Source: a virus. From it: 64,000 bases of DNA. The stretch lies in IMG/VR virus record IMGVR_UViG_3300042346_000188, positions 17,116 through 81,115 of that record. One strand, given 5' to 3'. Below the pieces are notes generated by a model. That model did not search any database and had not been told where the DNA came from. It saw only the letters and a list, made by a program, of their open reading frames with translations. Below are positions 1-11,900 of this stretch, piece by piece. Both the position numbers and the translations under genes were made by a program. Every line of letters begins with the position of its first letter. Position 1 is the stretch's first letter.

Positions 1-19
1 AGCTTACGAGGACATTATA

Positions 20-430
20 ATGGGAAAATTCGTAAGTCTTGAACAGGATGTCTTTAGTGTATTTGCTTCTCCTGAGTGGGTAGCAGAAGATATAAAAACA
101 TTCCCGACAAATTATATAGCTGTGAGCAGTGGCAAAGAATTTATTCGCGTCTCTGTGATACCCAGTGGAAACGGTTTAAACCGTAACTCTACAAAAGGTA
201 TTCTCATAATTGATATTTTTATACCTGCCGGAGAAGGTACAAGACGTGCCTTCGAGATAGCAGACGCACTTGATTCTCATCTAGTGAATAAGTCTATAAA
301 ACATCTAACGGATACAGCTCAAACTCAATTTGGGTTTAGTTCAATTAGTCCTAACGGTGTTGATAAGGACACGCCTTCACTATATAGAGTCACTTACTCT
401 ATCACATTTAATTATTTTTGTAAGGAATAA
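20..430 (+). CDS. Tail terminator-like protein
   Basis: 136-aa protein preceded by GAGGA. Its size, its alternating beta/alpha character with an IIDIFIPAGEG strand-turn, and its place directly before the tail-tube genes fit the tail-terminator (lambda gpU/DUF4128-like) group, which caps the tail tube and joins it to the head. No signature residue settles this; the call rests mainly on size and gene order. Stops 2 bases before the next start. The preceding 19 bases hold only its ribosome binding site. Confidence 0.55.
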   Translation: MGKFVSLEQDVFSVFASPEWVAEDIKTFPTNYIAVSSGKEFIRVSVIPSGNGLNRNSTKGILIIDIFIPAGEGTRRAFEIADALDSHLVNKSIKHLTDTAQTQFGFSSISPNGVDKDTPSLYRVTYSITFNYFCKE

Positions 431-432
431 CA

Positions 433-1005
433 ATGGCACACATTTCTAGCTTAACCGCTGCAATGTTCTCTGATTTATCAGTAAACCCAACCGCAAGTTC
501 AGACGCAGCATGGAACGCATTAGCTACAGAAGCAGACTATAATGGTAAATTTGCAGGTACTGGCGCTAATACATTAGTATCTATTTCGCATTTGAAAGAG
601 TTTCCTGCGTTAGGTACTCCCGCAAATATCACTAAAGTTCCTGAATACGGTTCTAAAACTTCTAAACAAGTGCAAGGCCAAGCTGATCTTCCAAACATGG
701 AAATTACGCTTAACTATATCCCAAGCTTGTGGGCTGGTAACGAATTACGTAACGAAGCTGCTTCTAATGCAGCAACAGGTGTTAAGGTTGGCGATGGCAA
801 ACTTTACATTTTCCGTTTTGCATTATTAGGTACAGATCCTGTTGCAGGCTTAACTTCTGCCAACTTGGCTACTATTGAAAACTCTTGCTTTTACTTCTTA
901 GGTAAAATGGAAGCATTGGAAGTAACTTCAAGTTTAACTGAAGCTATGACTGCTAAGCTAACAATTTCAGTACAATCTGAAATTAAAGGCGCATACACTA
1001 ACTAA
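433..1005 (+). CDS. Major tail tube protein (copy 1)
   Basis: 190-aa tail tube subunit. It shares two long, almost identical blocks with the next gene: one around FPALGTPANITKVPEYG and the C-terminal block CFYFLGK...LEVTSSLTEAMTAKL. Position between the terminator-like gene and the assembly chaperones is the standard place for the tube protein that polymerises around the tape measure. It lacks a segment of about 40 residues present in copy 2. The start follows AAGGAATAAC. The tail-tube call rests on position and the paralogue pair. Confidence 0.7.
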   Translation: MAHISSLTAAMFSDLSVNPTASSDAAWNALATEADYNGKFAGTGANTLVSISHLKEFPALGTPANITKVPEYGSKTSKQVQGQADLPNMEITLNYIPSLWAGNELRNEAASNAATGVKVGDGKLYIFRFALLGTDPVAGLTSANLATIENSCFYFLGKMEALEVTSSLTEAMTAKLTISVQSEIKGAYTN

Positions 1006-1014
1006 GGAGGCCTT

Positions 1015-1707
1015 ATGGCAACGGCAAAAGGTCACATTTCTAGCTTAACCGCAGTAATGTTCTCTGATTTATCAATCACTAACTATCCAGTTACTAGTTC
1101 AGATTGGGATTCAGCATTCAGTACACCATCTACTGTTGAAGCAAAGCTTGGGCAACTATTTGATAATAAGTCAAAACTAGTTTTGATTGATGATAGTATT
1201 GCGGGTGGTGTATCTTTCGCAGATTTGATTGATACTACTAACACTGTAGTGCCAGGGGCAGCTGCTGGCAATGCAGAGTTTATTCGTATTACTCACTTAA
1301 AAGAATTCCCTGCTCTAGGCACACCTGCTAATATCACTAAGGTTCCTGAATACGGCTCTAAAACTTCTAAGCAGGTACAAGGACAAGCCGATCTTCCGAA
1401 CATGGAAGTCACCTTGAACTATATTCCTAGTTTGTGGGCAGATGCAATTGTACATGATGAAGATGGTGTAGCTCGTCAGCCTAAAGTTGGTGATGGCAAG
1501 ACATATGTATTCCGTTTTACTTTGTTAGGTACAGAGCCTAGCGGTTACACAACTTCTGAGTTAGCTGCAAGTGCTGAGCATTCTTGCTTTTATTTCTTAG
1601 GTAAGATTGAAGCTCTAGAAGTAACTTCAAGCTTAACAGAGGCAATGACTGCTAAGCTCACTATCTCAGTACAATCAGAAATTAAAGGTGCTTATACAGC
1701 AGCTTAG
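1015..1707 (+). CDS. Major tail tube protein paralogue (copy 2)
   Basis: 230-aa paralogue of the preceding gene, with a strong AAGGAGG site 9 bases after its stop. The core differs from copy 1 by very few residues (for example NMEVTLNYIPSLWA against NMEITLNYIPSLWA). An insertion at about residues 35-85 and a variable loop near residue 150 set it apart. Many third codon positions differ although the protein is conserved, so the duplication is old and both copies have been kept. Ends just before a rho-independent terminator. Confidence 0.7.
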   Translation: MATAKGHISSLTAVMFSDLSITNYPVTSSDWDSAFSTPSTVEAKLGQLFDNKSKLVLIDDSIAGGVSFADLIDTTNTVVPGAAAGNAEFIRITHLKEFPALGTPANITKVPEYGSKTSKQVQGQADLPNMEVTLNYIPSLWADAIVHDEDGVARQPKVGDGKTYVFRFTLLGTEPSGYTTSELAASAEHSCFYFLGKIEALEVTSSLTEAMTAKLTISVQSEIKGAYTAA

Positions 1708-1715
1708 TTTAATTG

Positions 1716-1741
1716 TGGAGGGTTTCGGCCCTCCATTTCTT
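1716..1741 (+). terminator. Rho-independent terminator after tail tube genes
   Basis: Perfect 7-bp stem TGGAGGG/CCCTCCA (1716-1722 with 1729-1735), 6-base loop, then a T-rich tail TTTCTTTTC. It probably attenuates read-through, so tube protein is made in excess over downstream chaperones. Confidence 0.85.
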
Positions 1742-1753
1742 TTCGAGACAACA

Positions 1754-1969
1754 ATGGCTAAAATTAAACCATTCAGTATTGACTATGTTGTCGGTATTAC
1801 CGTTAAACATATGCTGAAAAGTATAGACGTCAGTATTAATAAAACATTCCAACGTACGAAAGATGGTTCACTTTCAGCTGAAAAATCAGTGGAAGCGTTT
1901 GAAGCATTATCCGTATTACATCAAATGAGAGCGCAACTAAATGAACGCCCAAACAATCAAGGTAAATAA
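1754..1969 (+). CDS. Small protein upstream of the tail chaperones
   Basis: 71-aa protein, MAKIKPFSIDYV start. The reading frame is open further upstream, but that part lies in the terminator hairpin, so this ATG is preferred. Unrecognised sequence, predicted helical, with a basic middle part. Its place before the chaperone pair suggests a tail assembly role. The stop is one base before the next start. Confidence 0.6.
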   Translation: MAKIKPFSIDYVVGITVKHMLKSIDVSINKTFQRTKDGSLSAEKSVEAFEALSVLHQMRAQLNERPNNQGK

Positions 1970-1970
1970 T

Positions 1971-2288
1971 ATGTCAGAAGCAAAAGGTATTAAAGGTCTA
2001 GTCGGCCAAAAAATGAACAAATCTACTAAATTTTTAGGTAGTGATGTTAAAATTTCGAAACTAACAGTAGCAGAAGTTGTAGAAATCCAAAAGCGTGCTC
2101 AAGATATTGAAAAAGATGAGACTGCTGGTTTGGAAGTTTTGAAACTAGTAATTCGTTCTGCTGTAGAAGGCGGTGACGAATTAACCGATGATGATTTTGA
2201 TAACTTTCCAATGGATGAATTATCTAGACTTTCAAATGATATTATGAAATTCTCAGGTATGGGTCAAGATCAGGGAAAGTCGTCTTAA
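1971..2288 (+). CDS. Tail assembly chaperone (lambda gpG-like)
   Basis: 105-aa acidic, helical protein. Its position immediately before the tape measure region, and a GGGAAAG slippery heptamer three codons before the stop, identify it as the short form of the tail assembly chaperone. In this family the short form and its -1 frameshifted extension coat the tape measure protein and recruit tube subunits. Start MSEAKGIKGL chosen over an in-frame ATG 10 codons upstream that overlaps the previous gene. Confidence 0.8.
   Translation: MSEAKGIKGLVGQKMNKSTKFLGSDVKISKLTVAEVVEIQKRAQDIEKDETAGLEVLKLVIRSAVEGGDELTDDDFDNFPMDELSRLSNDIMKFSGMGQDQGKSS
2273..2279 (+). other. Programmed -1 ribosomal frameshift site GGGAAAG
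   Basis: In the zero frame the bases read CAG GGA AAG TCG TCT TAA, so G GGA AAG has the X XXY YYZ form and is the same heptamer as in lambda G/T. Slipping back one base gives GTC GTC TTA AGT GAC and runs open into the next frame to 2623. The fusion would have 103 + 114 = 217 residues. Confidence 0.88.
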
Positions 2289-2623
2289 GTGACGAAGAGC
2301 TTCCTATTTTTGAAATAGCGTATCAACTTAAAATGCCTGTTAGCAAGTTATACGAAGATATGACTTATGAAGAGCTTTTAGGCTGGTTTAACTATTTTGA
2401 AAGGCGGCCTGTAGAGTGGAGAGCAGATGATCGTGCTGCTAAGCTCTTACAGGCACAGGGTGTTAATCAAAAGCCTTGGCAGCTATTTACTTCATTAGAG
2501 CCTATTTATAATCCGCCCTCCAAGGTTAATTCGGATGGTAGTTTTGATACCAGCAGCTTTAAGCGTTCTGGATTCTTCCAGAAACTTGCAACTGCCACAG
2601 GCGGGGAGTCTGTTCTTAAATGA
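2279..2623 (+). CDS. Frameshift extension of the tail chaperone (gpT-like)
   Basis: 114-residue continuation reached only by -1 slippage at 2273-2279. The segment begins VVLSDEELPIFEIAYQL and has no convincing start or Shine-Dalgarno site until an internal ATG at 2333. The later part (MTYEELLGWFNYFERRPVEWRADDRAAKL) is typical of tail chaperone C-terminal extensions, which bind the tube protein. It overlaps the following gene by 4 bases (ATGA). Confidence 0.8.
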   Translation, partial: VVLSDEELPIFEIAYQLKMPVSKLYEDMTYEELLGWFNYFERRPVEWRADDRAAKLLQAQGVNQKPWQLFTSLEPIYNPPSKVNSDGSFDTSSFKRSGFFQKLATATGGESVLK

Positions 2624-2913
2624 ATATGAAAATTGATTTAAATTTAATGTCAGAGTTTAAACAAAAGTCTGAAATTATCAAAAACAAAGAAGCTAAGAGA
2701 TTAGTGGAAGAGTTACGTGCAGCAACACCTATAGATACGGGTAGAGCTAGAGCAGGTTGGAAATATGAAGACGGTCAGATAAGCAATGATGTTGAATACA
2801 TTGATAGACTCAATGCAGGGAGCAGTACACAAGCACCCACGCATTTTATAGAAAGAACTCTGCTTGCAAATGAAAATGTAAGCCCTAATGGTGTAATTGT
2901 TACACCTAAATAA
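2620..2913 (+). CDS. HK97-gp10-like tail completion/neck protein
   Basis: 97-aa protein with the pattern TPIDTGRARAGW, then YIDRLNAGSS and APTHFIERT. These are the hallmarks of the HK97 gp10 (tail completion, neck) fold: a conserved P-x-DTG-x-x-R-x-x-W and a Y-I-x-x-L-N-x-G-x-S motif. Its position after the tube and chaperone genes is less usual than before them. Ends at a strong terminator. Confidence 0.7.
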   Translation: MNMKIDLNLMSEFKQKSEIIKNKEAKRLVEELRAATPIDTGRARAGWKYEDGQISNDVEYIDRLNAGSSTQAPTHFIERTLLANENVSPNGVIVTPK

Positions 2914-2918
2914 TACTA

Positions 2919-2947
2919 CCCCCTTATTCTTATGTAAGGGGGTTTTT
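2919..2947 (+). terminator. Rho-independent terminator before the tape measure gene
   Basis: CCCCCTTA (2919-2926) pairs with TAAGGGGG (2935-2942), followed directly by TTTTT. It lies 15 bases before the tape measure start, so it would keep tape measure levels low relative to the tube proteins. Confidence 0.88.
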
Positions 2948-2961
2948 AATGGAGAATTTAA

Positions 2962-5900
2962 ATGTCAGGTATAGTAATTGAAGTCGATGCTAATACCCGA
3001 AAAGCACAGAGAAATCTAGAGGAAGTAAATACTGCGGTTAAGTCAATTTCACATAGTGTGAATGCAATGACCGATGGCTTTAAAAGTGCTTTTGTAGCAA
3101 TTGGGTCTACCTTTGCAGCAGACCAACTCTTAAGATACGTAGAAGATACCACATCATCGCTACAAGAGATGGAAAACAAAGTTGCATTGATTGTAGGTAA
3201 AAGTAATGAGTTATATGATACACAAGTAAGACTTAGAAATATTGCTGATGAAACTAAGGGAACCTACTCAGAAACTGTGGAAGTGTTCACAGCAATGGGA
3301 CGCGCAATGCGTGGTACCAATGTTGACATTGAGCGATTACTTAGATCTTCTAAAACAATACAACAAGCAGTAGCAATCTCAGGCTCTTCTGCAGAAAGCT
3401 CTAAAGCAGCGTTAGTACAACTAGGTCAAGGTTTTTCTTCAGGTACATTACGCGGTGAAGAGCTTAATTCTGTAATGGAACAAACACCACGTATTGCAGC
3501 TATGATTGCAGATAGTATGGGTGTTACTCTTGGTCAGATGCGCCTAATTGCAGCACAGGGTGAAGTTACTTCAGAGGTTATATTCAAAGCCTTAGCAGAC
3601 CAAGCAGAGCGTATTAATAAGGAATTTACAAATATAGTACCAACTCTTTCAAAATCTCTAATTAAGATGAAAGAGAACGCTGCATATGCTTTTGCTGAAT
3701 TTGATAAAGGGCTAGAGCTATCAGATAAATTATCAAAGAATATTTTTGGTGTATCTGAAGCATTAGGTGCTTCTATAGATAAAGCTTATCTACTAGGTTA
3801 TGCTTTGAAAGTTGCATTAAAATCTTATAATACTCCTCTTAAAGATTTACTAGAGCCTATAACAGAGTTTCTAGATATATCTATCTACATGTTTAGACAT
3901 GCTTTAGATACCATTGGATTTACAAGATTTGTAACTTCTGTTATTGAGCCTATGCAAACAAAGTTTGTAGCATTTGTAGATGTTGCAATGACTAAGTGGA
4001 AAATGTTTGGAAGTTTGCTACGTAGTAATAAAGGCAATGACTCATTCTATATAATAAAACCTCTTAAAGAAATTGGAAATATAACTTTCCTAACAATGCG
4101 AAACAGTTTAATTACTGTAGAAGCTCAGTTAACTTCTGTAGTACAAGGAGTTACAGGTAGATTCAGAGCATTTATTATTAAGGAAATGCGTTCCTTTAAT
4201 ATTGGTGGTGAAATAGCTTGGTTCAAAATATCTAAGTCTATTATTGAAAATCTTCAAGAATCTTTCTTAGGTATTAATTCGGTTGGTGCTATTTTAAAAG
4301 CTACTACAAGCGCACTATTTGTAGAATTGGGCAGTAGTTTAGGCGGATTGTTACAAGATTTAGGTGACAGTCTAGCACAGTATGACCTATTCGAAAGAAT
4401 TTTTGGTATTACAACAGCTACTTCTAAGTTAGCAAAAATAACTGGTAACTTAATAAATACTGCTACTAAATTTGGTAGCGACTTTTTCTCAGCAGTGATA
4501 GACACTTCCGAAACGTTTGTTGATGAATTGTACTATACTCTTGCAGAAGGACTTAACACAGTATTACCTAAGTTTGCAAAAATAGATATGCCAATTGCGT
4601 TCAAATTAGACGCATTGATAACTAGCGCAGAAGAAAGCTTAGATGGGCTATTGAATAGCTTTGTAACATTTTCTGAGAGATTGGCTAAATTAGATCTATT
4701 TGGAATGTTAGTAAAAGGCTTGAGCGAATTGGGGGTAATAGCTGTTGATGTATTCAATGTACTTATTCATTGGGTAACAACATTTACCAATTTAGTTGTA
4801 AAAAGCGATATCGGTGCTTGGTTTGTTCGCGCCATAGATGGGATAGGTTTTTATGCAGATAAACTTAGAAACATTCTTGCGCCTATTCAAGCCTTTGGTG
4901 ATGCAGTCATTGAAGTATTCTTCAAAGTTTATGATGCAGTAATTGGGCACTCTTGGTGGACAGATACAGTAGAAACAATCATCTACACATCTGCAAATCT
5001 TTGGGGAAATACTAAGAAAGGTTTAGGAGACTTTGGTAATAGCGTTATAGATTTATTTGAAAACATCTATGATAAAATTGGAAATATTTTAACAAAGGTT
5101 GCCAAATTAGACTTTTCAAAGACTATGGGTAAGCTTAATGCAAAACTATATGCATACTCTCCTGACTTAGCTGGATACGCAGTCTCTATTGAAGACTCAA
5201 TAGGCAAGGCTGTAACTTTCTTACAAGTGGCTTTTACTAATACAAAATTATTTGATGGATTAAGATATTCTTTTGCAGCATCAATGGGTGCGGGTTTTAC
5301 ATTCTTAGAGCAAAGATTTAGAGCATGGATTGCAACTTGGCCTATTGCCTTGAGACAAGCTTTCTCTGTAGCAGCAATGGCTATGGTCTTTAAAAGCTTA
5401 CCTAAGGTAATTGCCGAAGGTGTTATGGGTGGATGGCTATTAGCTTCTGCTATTATTTCAAGCACATCTCTTGCTATTACCTTAACTGCAAATACCTTTG
5501 ATAAGAGTCTAGGTGTTGAGTTAGGTAAGATGGCAGGCGATTTAGCTGCAGGCGTTGTAAACGGATCAGTTGTAGATATTCCAAGATTGATTGGAGAAGC
5601 TTTTGCATTTATTGGAAACTTTATGCAAAACTTCTTGACAGGAATACCTTACGTTGGTGTATTGTTTGCTGGTATTTTTAAAATTGCATCATTGTTTGGT
5701 TCTGGCCCTGCTGTTGGTGTACTAGGCGCATGGCTATTTGGCGGTACAGCTGTAAGACTTTTGTCTGAATTAGGCATCTATCGCAAAACAATGGGAGATA
5801 TTGTAACTAGACAACGTAGCTTCCAGTCATTCTTTTCAGGGACATATACTGGTAGTAAATCAGGCGGTCCACCGACACCATTAGGAAAAATCTCACAAGC

Positions 5901-8900
5901 ATTTTTCAATGATACAAATCGTACTCAAAGCCTTGCTATAATGGGGTTAGGGATGGATGTATCTGGTATGTTTAATTCATTGTATAAAGATAATGTAATT
6001 GGTCATGCTATAGCGCGTGGTGGGTTAATATGGCTAGCACTTACTGGTGAAAGTGGTCTTCAAAGTATGAAGACAAATATTCTTGCACCAATCATGGCTA
6101 ACTTATACTCTGTATTGGATCGTAGCCCAATGTGGTGGAAGATTAAGGATAAATGGAATAGAGAAGTTACATCATCAGCCGCTGGTGGCTTTGTAGGATT
6201 GACACAATGGATGGCTCGTGAAGCTGGTACATTAGCTACTTTTGTACACGATAGACTTGCAATGGCTTTTAGCAATTCTAACAAAATTGGCGGTGCTACA
6301 TTTATGCAGCATCTCTTATTGGGCAGAGGCGCAAACAGCTTTGATATTGTAGATAGATTTATTCTTCAAGTTGAATCAGCAATGGTTCGAATGAAAGAAA
6401 GAATTGGAAGAATTAGCGGTGTTGGTGGTATCCTTGGGTGGTTGATTCCTTCTCAGAAAACTGTATTTATGATGCTTGCAGGCTTGGCATTAGCATTGTC
6501 AGCAATGGCAACCCAAGCGGCTGAAACTAACTTTGATAATAAATTTGTAAAGGTTAGTAAAGGTGGCGATAAAGAACAGATGGCCAAAGATGGAAACCTT
6601 AATCAGTATGGTAAATACACCAATGATATTAAAGGTATTACAGAGGAATGGAATCTTGCTGCAACTATTGGTAATCCCTTACAAGCTATTAAAGACGCAT
6701 GGGATACTATTAATGTGACTGCAACACAGTGGTTACTAGGTATTACAGCAGGTGCTACAGTATTCTTAATTGTTGCAAAAGAGCTTAAAAGAACATTAAC
6801 AGCAACTTATGCAGAAGTAGATAGAGCAGGTCTTGTAATGACTGCTATCTCATATTTAGTTAAATCAACATTCAGAATAATTACAAGCACTATTGTAGAA
6901 GCTTTACGTTTATTATATTTTGAAACAGTTAGTTTTAAGCGTGAGAAACTTACAGGTCTTGCGTATGCTACTGCAATGATACAAAGCGCTTTAGCAGTTA
7001 TTGTTAGATTTATAGCAGCAATATACATACCGCAAGCTTTTGGTTTAGGCGGAATGGGCATGGGTATTGGAGCATTAGCAGCTTGGGCAGCTTATAGTTC
7101 TGGGCCAGCTGTTGCATTGAGAATGGCAGCTAATAAGAAATTAGAAGCAGCACTATTAATGCGCGATACATTGCTAATGAAGCTTGATAATAAGTTTGCA
7201 AACCTTGCATATTTAAATGCTAGAGTACCTACTAGTACAGGTGTTTTGCGCTCTGTAGATATACTCTTACAGACGGCAGCAGCTGCAGGTGCAATGGTTA
7301 GCGGTAGATTAAGATCATTACCAGCAGGTATGTTAAAAGAATCTATTGCTGAAGGCCGTGGCGCACATATTGCACAATACGTAGCATCTACAAGCTATGC
7401 AGGGGCAGCTCAACAAGTTGCTATGGGCATTTCTGCTAGTAAACAAGCTTTAATCAATAAGCTTGATACTGCTAAAATGTTTAATAGAACTGGCGTACAA
7501 GAATCTCTTGCAGTATTTACAATGCTTGAAGATAAGTTTATAAGATTTGCATCTACTTTAAAAGCTATCCGTAGTGTACTTGATTCTGGCATGTCTATCT
7601 TAGGAGCAGCAGCTACTTATAGGGCTATGAGCTCCATGATGGCATTATACATTGTTGGTAACTTAGTCAATGCATTTGCTAATCCCAAGAAACGTGGAGA
7701 ACAAGAAGGATTCCTTGGTTCTGGGCATGCTATTGGCATGGACTATTTTGGTAATATGCCTTTCTTTGGCGGTGAAGTTCCTTTAAGTCATTTATTAGTA
7801 CCAGGAGCTATGGGTATTTGGATGCTTAAGAGTGCTAAACGTGTTGGCTTGGCAAGAGCACATGATGTTTCATTTGCTAAACAAACAGCGCGTTACGAAA
7901 AGACATATGCATCTCAAATAGCTGCTGACGCATCTGCTTTAAATCAGTATAAAGCTCAACAAGCAATTTATGAAAGTACCGTAGCAGCAAATCCTGCTGC
8001 ATCAATGGTACCCCCTATTGTGCCTACTGCTACAGCACCTGCCAGACCTGTTAAAAAGTCGCAAATAGAATTAGAAGCTCGTGATGCAAAGAAACGTGCA
8101 TTTATGGAATGGCAAAAGAATTCAGAAGATAGAGCGTGGATGGCTAGACAAGAGTCTAAGCTATTCCAAAAACAAGGTCTTGGAACTGCAGCTGAATACC
8201 TTGCAATGACAACTATGCAACAAAGAGACACAGGCGTCAGAGCTACAAGACAAGGTTTTATGCAAGGTCGTTACGATGAGCGTATGGCGGCTGGCAGAGG
8301 CTCTGTAATTCGACACACAATGCCTGCTGTTGCGGGAGCTGGTGTAGCTGGCTTGGGAATGATGGCTGTTGGCGGGTATTTAGGTGCTAAGGCTGGTAGT
8401 TCAATGTCAGACGGTTCACAAGAAGGCATCTCGTTAGGTGCTGTAATTGGTGCTGGTCTTGCCGGTTGGATTGGTAAAGATGTAGTTACTTCTTTATTTA
8501 ATGTACTCAAAAATACTAAGAATCTTGCTCTGTTTAAATGGACATGGATTCCTGTTGCAATGGCAATGGCTTGGGATTCTATTTCAACAGCTCATAAAAC
8601 TATCTGGGACAGAATAATTGGTCTTTGGGATAGCTTTAAGAATATGATTGGATTAAAAGAAGAACCTAAAGATCTTAAAACAGGTCTTGGCCAATCTAAC
8701 ATGGTAGAAGCTGCTAAACTAGGTATTTCTCCTTCCTTTGATATATCTAAAATTGATATGGAAAAGCTCAGTTATTCTGAGTCAACTATATTAAAAGATA
8801 CATTGAAAAAGGCGGATGAAGCACTAAATGCTGCTCATGCTGAAAGATTACGTTTAGGTTATGTTACAGATGAAACAGCCTCGGCTGCTAATGAATCTTT

Positions 8901-11900
8901 GAAAGCTTTAGCTCGTATGTCTAAAGAGTTTGCAGCCAAAACTAAGATTAATGTAGAAGAAACTGCAAATCAAATGTTACTATTAAGTCGTAAAAATGAC
9001 TTAGACCCTACACGTGGTACACAAGCTAAAGATTTTATTGGTGGCAATTGGAAAGAACTATTAGGCGCAGTTGCAATGACTGTCCTTGGTAGTAAGCTTA
9101 AGTTACTTGCCCCATTGGGTGCTGAGTTAGCTCCTGCAGCTGCTGGTACAAGTAATGCAGCAAGATATGGCAGATATATTTCAGATAAGGGCGGTAATAT
9201 TGTTCGTGTAGCAGCATCCTTTATTGGTCTCAAAGGTATGCAAGAAGACATGAGTACTGCTATTGCTTCTGGTGCTGTTGAAGGGTTATCAGTAGGTCTC
9301 ATGGTACCTGGCCCTTATAAGGCTGTATCAGGCGCAATTGGATTGGCTGTTGGTGCCGGCATAGGTGCTGCAACATCTGCATTCTCTTCACGTAAAGAAG
9401 ATTACCAAAGAAGAGATTTTGTAGAATTCCCTTCTAGCCAAGGTTATGTACCTAGTATTCCAACTACGTACAATCCGATGGAATCGCAACGCCCAGATTA
9501 TCTGACTGTTGCAACTAGTGACGCTGAACGTGCAAGATTAGAGGCTGAAAATTTAAGAAAATCTTTTATTAATTCAATCAAAGAGTCTACTTCTGCATAT
9601 AACCAAATGGATAAAGGTAGTGGATTAGCTGCTGAGTATTCAGACAGATTAGCTGAGCTTAATAAGACCTATCATGGGTTTAAGGCAACTCAATATGAGA
9701 TTGGAGATTCTGGTGCTATAAATAATAAAGAGCTTAATGCTAAGTATTATCGCAAGCTAAAAGAAAATGTAGAAGCTTTACAAGAGTGGACTGATGCAAG
9801 TATTAAGCAAACAGAATTTTTAAGAAAAGTTTCAGCAAGAGAAGCAATTGCAAAGAATGAACCTGGCTTTTGGAAACCATTAGGTGTAACATTAGATAAT
9901 CTAAAAGATTTTCAATTATCAGGGCCACAGTTTGCAGTAGGCCAAGATGTTAAGAAACGTGCAGATACACTAGTACATCAAACACAATTTAGTGATAATG
10001 CTGATAGTAATGCAAATCTATTTGAAAAGAAACGCCTTGCAGATAAGCGTATATATTTACAAACATTAGAAGCTGATAAGTACCTAAATAGCGGTATGGC
10101 ATTAACTAAGCTTGGCAATGATATAAGCTTAGCTCTTGGTGATGAAGTTAAATATCTTTCTGAAGATATTACTAATAATCTTAGAGAACGTATTCGTAAA
10201 ATTCAGTTTGTAGAAGAACAAGCATTAACTAGAATCCAGTTACCTTCCCTTGAAAACTTAGATGCAATGCCATTGGCAGATAGATCAGCTGCTAAGATAC
10301 GTAATCAAGTGTTGATGGATAAGTATAATTCTGATGTAGAACGTGCGGATGCTCGTAAGAAAGCTTTACCTGGTTTTAGATTTGGTACTAGGTATGCTGC
10401 TTTAGATGCTGTTACTAAAACACCAGAAGCTATGAGTGCTAAGATGACTAATTTATATGCTGCAGATGCTACTAAAGCACTTGCCAATTATAGAGAATTA
10501 GGTCTTGAGCAAACCAATGATTTAATGCTAACTAAAGAACGCTTATCTGTAATAAGAGATTATGCTGTAAGCGAACATAAATTAGATTTACTTGTTGATG
10601 TTGATAAGCTAATAAGCAGCGTAGATAAGGCCTTAACACCTTTACAATTAACAGTTTCTGCAGCATTAGAAAATGCATTTGCAGGACTTAGTGATCAGGC
10701 TGTTACATTCTTACCTGCTGATACTTTCATTGAATTAAAAAGTATTGGTACTCAAATTGCAAGAATCAAAAAGGATCTTGATGACCCTGAAAGTCAATTC
10801 TTACCACAAGAAGACTTAATTGCAAAGAAGAATGCTCTAAAAGATCTTAAAGCACGTGCTGAAGATTTAGTAGCTGTCCTTCAAACTGCTACAGGGGATA
10901 CAATGTTAGCTGCTGTTTCTGATTTAGGTTTATCAGTAACGCAACGTGCTAGCGTTTCTCTTAGTCAGATGAAAGCTGCTTTAGCTTTGAAAAATGGTAT
11001 TGCTTCAGTTGCCGGTCAATTAGCCAATACAACCGATCCTACAGAACAGCAAAGATTAATACAAAAAGCAGCTGGTTACGAGAATACCCGTGACTTGTTA
11101 AAATTCACAGCAACTCTAGATAAATCTGGATTTAATACAGTAGCAGAAGCTTTGGGCCTTGATCTTAATAAATTGAGTAATAAGGGTAAAAGTCTTCTAA
11201 AAGAATTCTCAGGTCTTGCTAAATATATTAATATATTAAAAGCTGATTCTGTACAGCTCAATAGCCAAGCTGCTATTGACAAATATCTGTCTAACTTAAC
11301 TGCATTGGCACGTTTAACAGAACGTGTTCAAATGACTAATAAGCAAAATACCTTAGAGATTTTAGGTGATCTTGCTGGCGGCAAGACTAGTGTTAATCTT
11401 GCAGAACAATTATCATTAGGTGTTGTGAACGGGCTATCTAATACATCCAAGGTGCTTAAGCAAAAGTTATCAGAAGCAATTGCTGATAGTGGCGATGTAC
11501 TTGATGGTGTTGCACTTAAGATTGCAAAAGGTATAGATGCATTGTCTAGCTATCAACCTTTAATTGCATTCTTTGATTCGCTTGCGGACAAGGCAGAAAC
11601 AGCTATTCATGGTGGTATTGGCAGAGCTTTAGAACAAGTTAATAAAGCCTTTCCTGACTTGAAAATAGACGCTACAGTAATGGGCAAAATGGATGCGGGT
11701 GCTAGAAAGTCACTTACAGACAAGGCCTACAATGTAAACATATTGCGTGAGCTTCAAACAAAGCCTTTGAACGAGGATCAAGCTAAAGTTTTAAACAGGC
11801 TTGGTGAACTTGGTCCAGAAAAGACTATTGAAGAGTTTGCTAAAGTTGGTAAATCTTTATTAGAATCTATTGGTATTACTGATATTCAGCTGAATACAGT

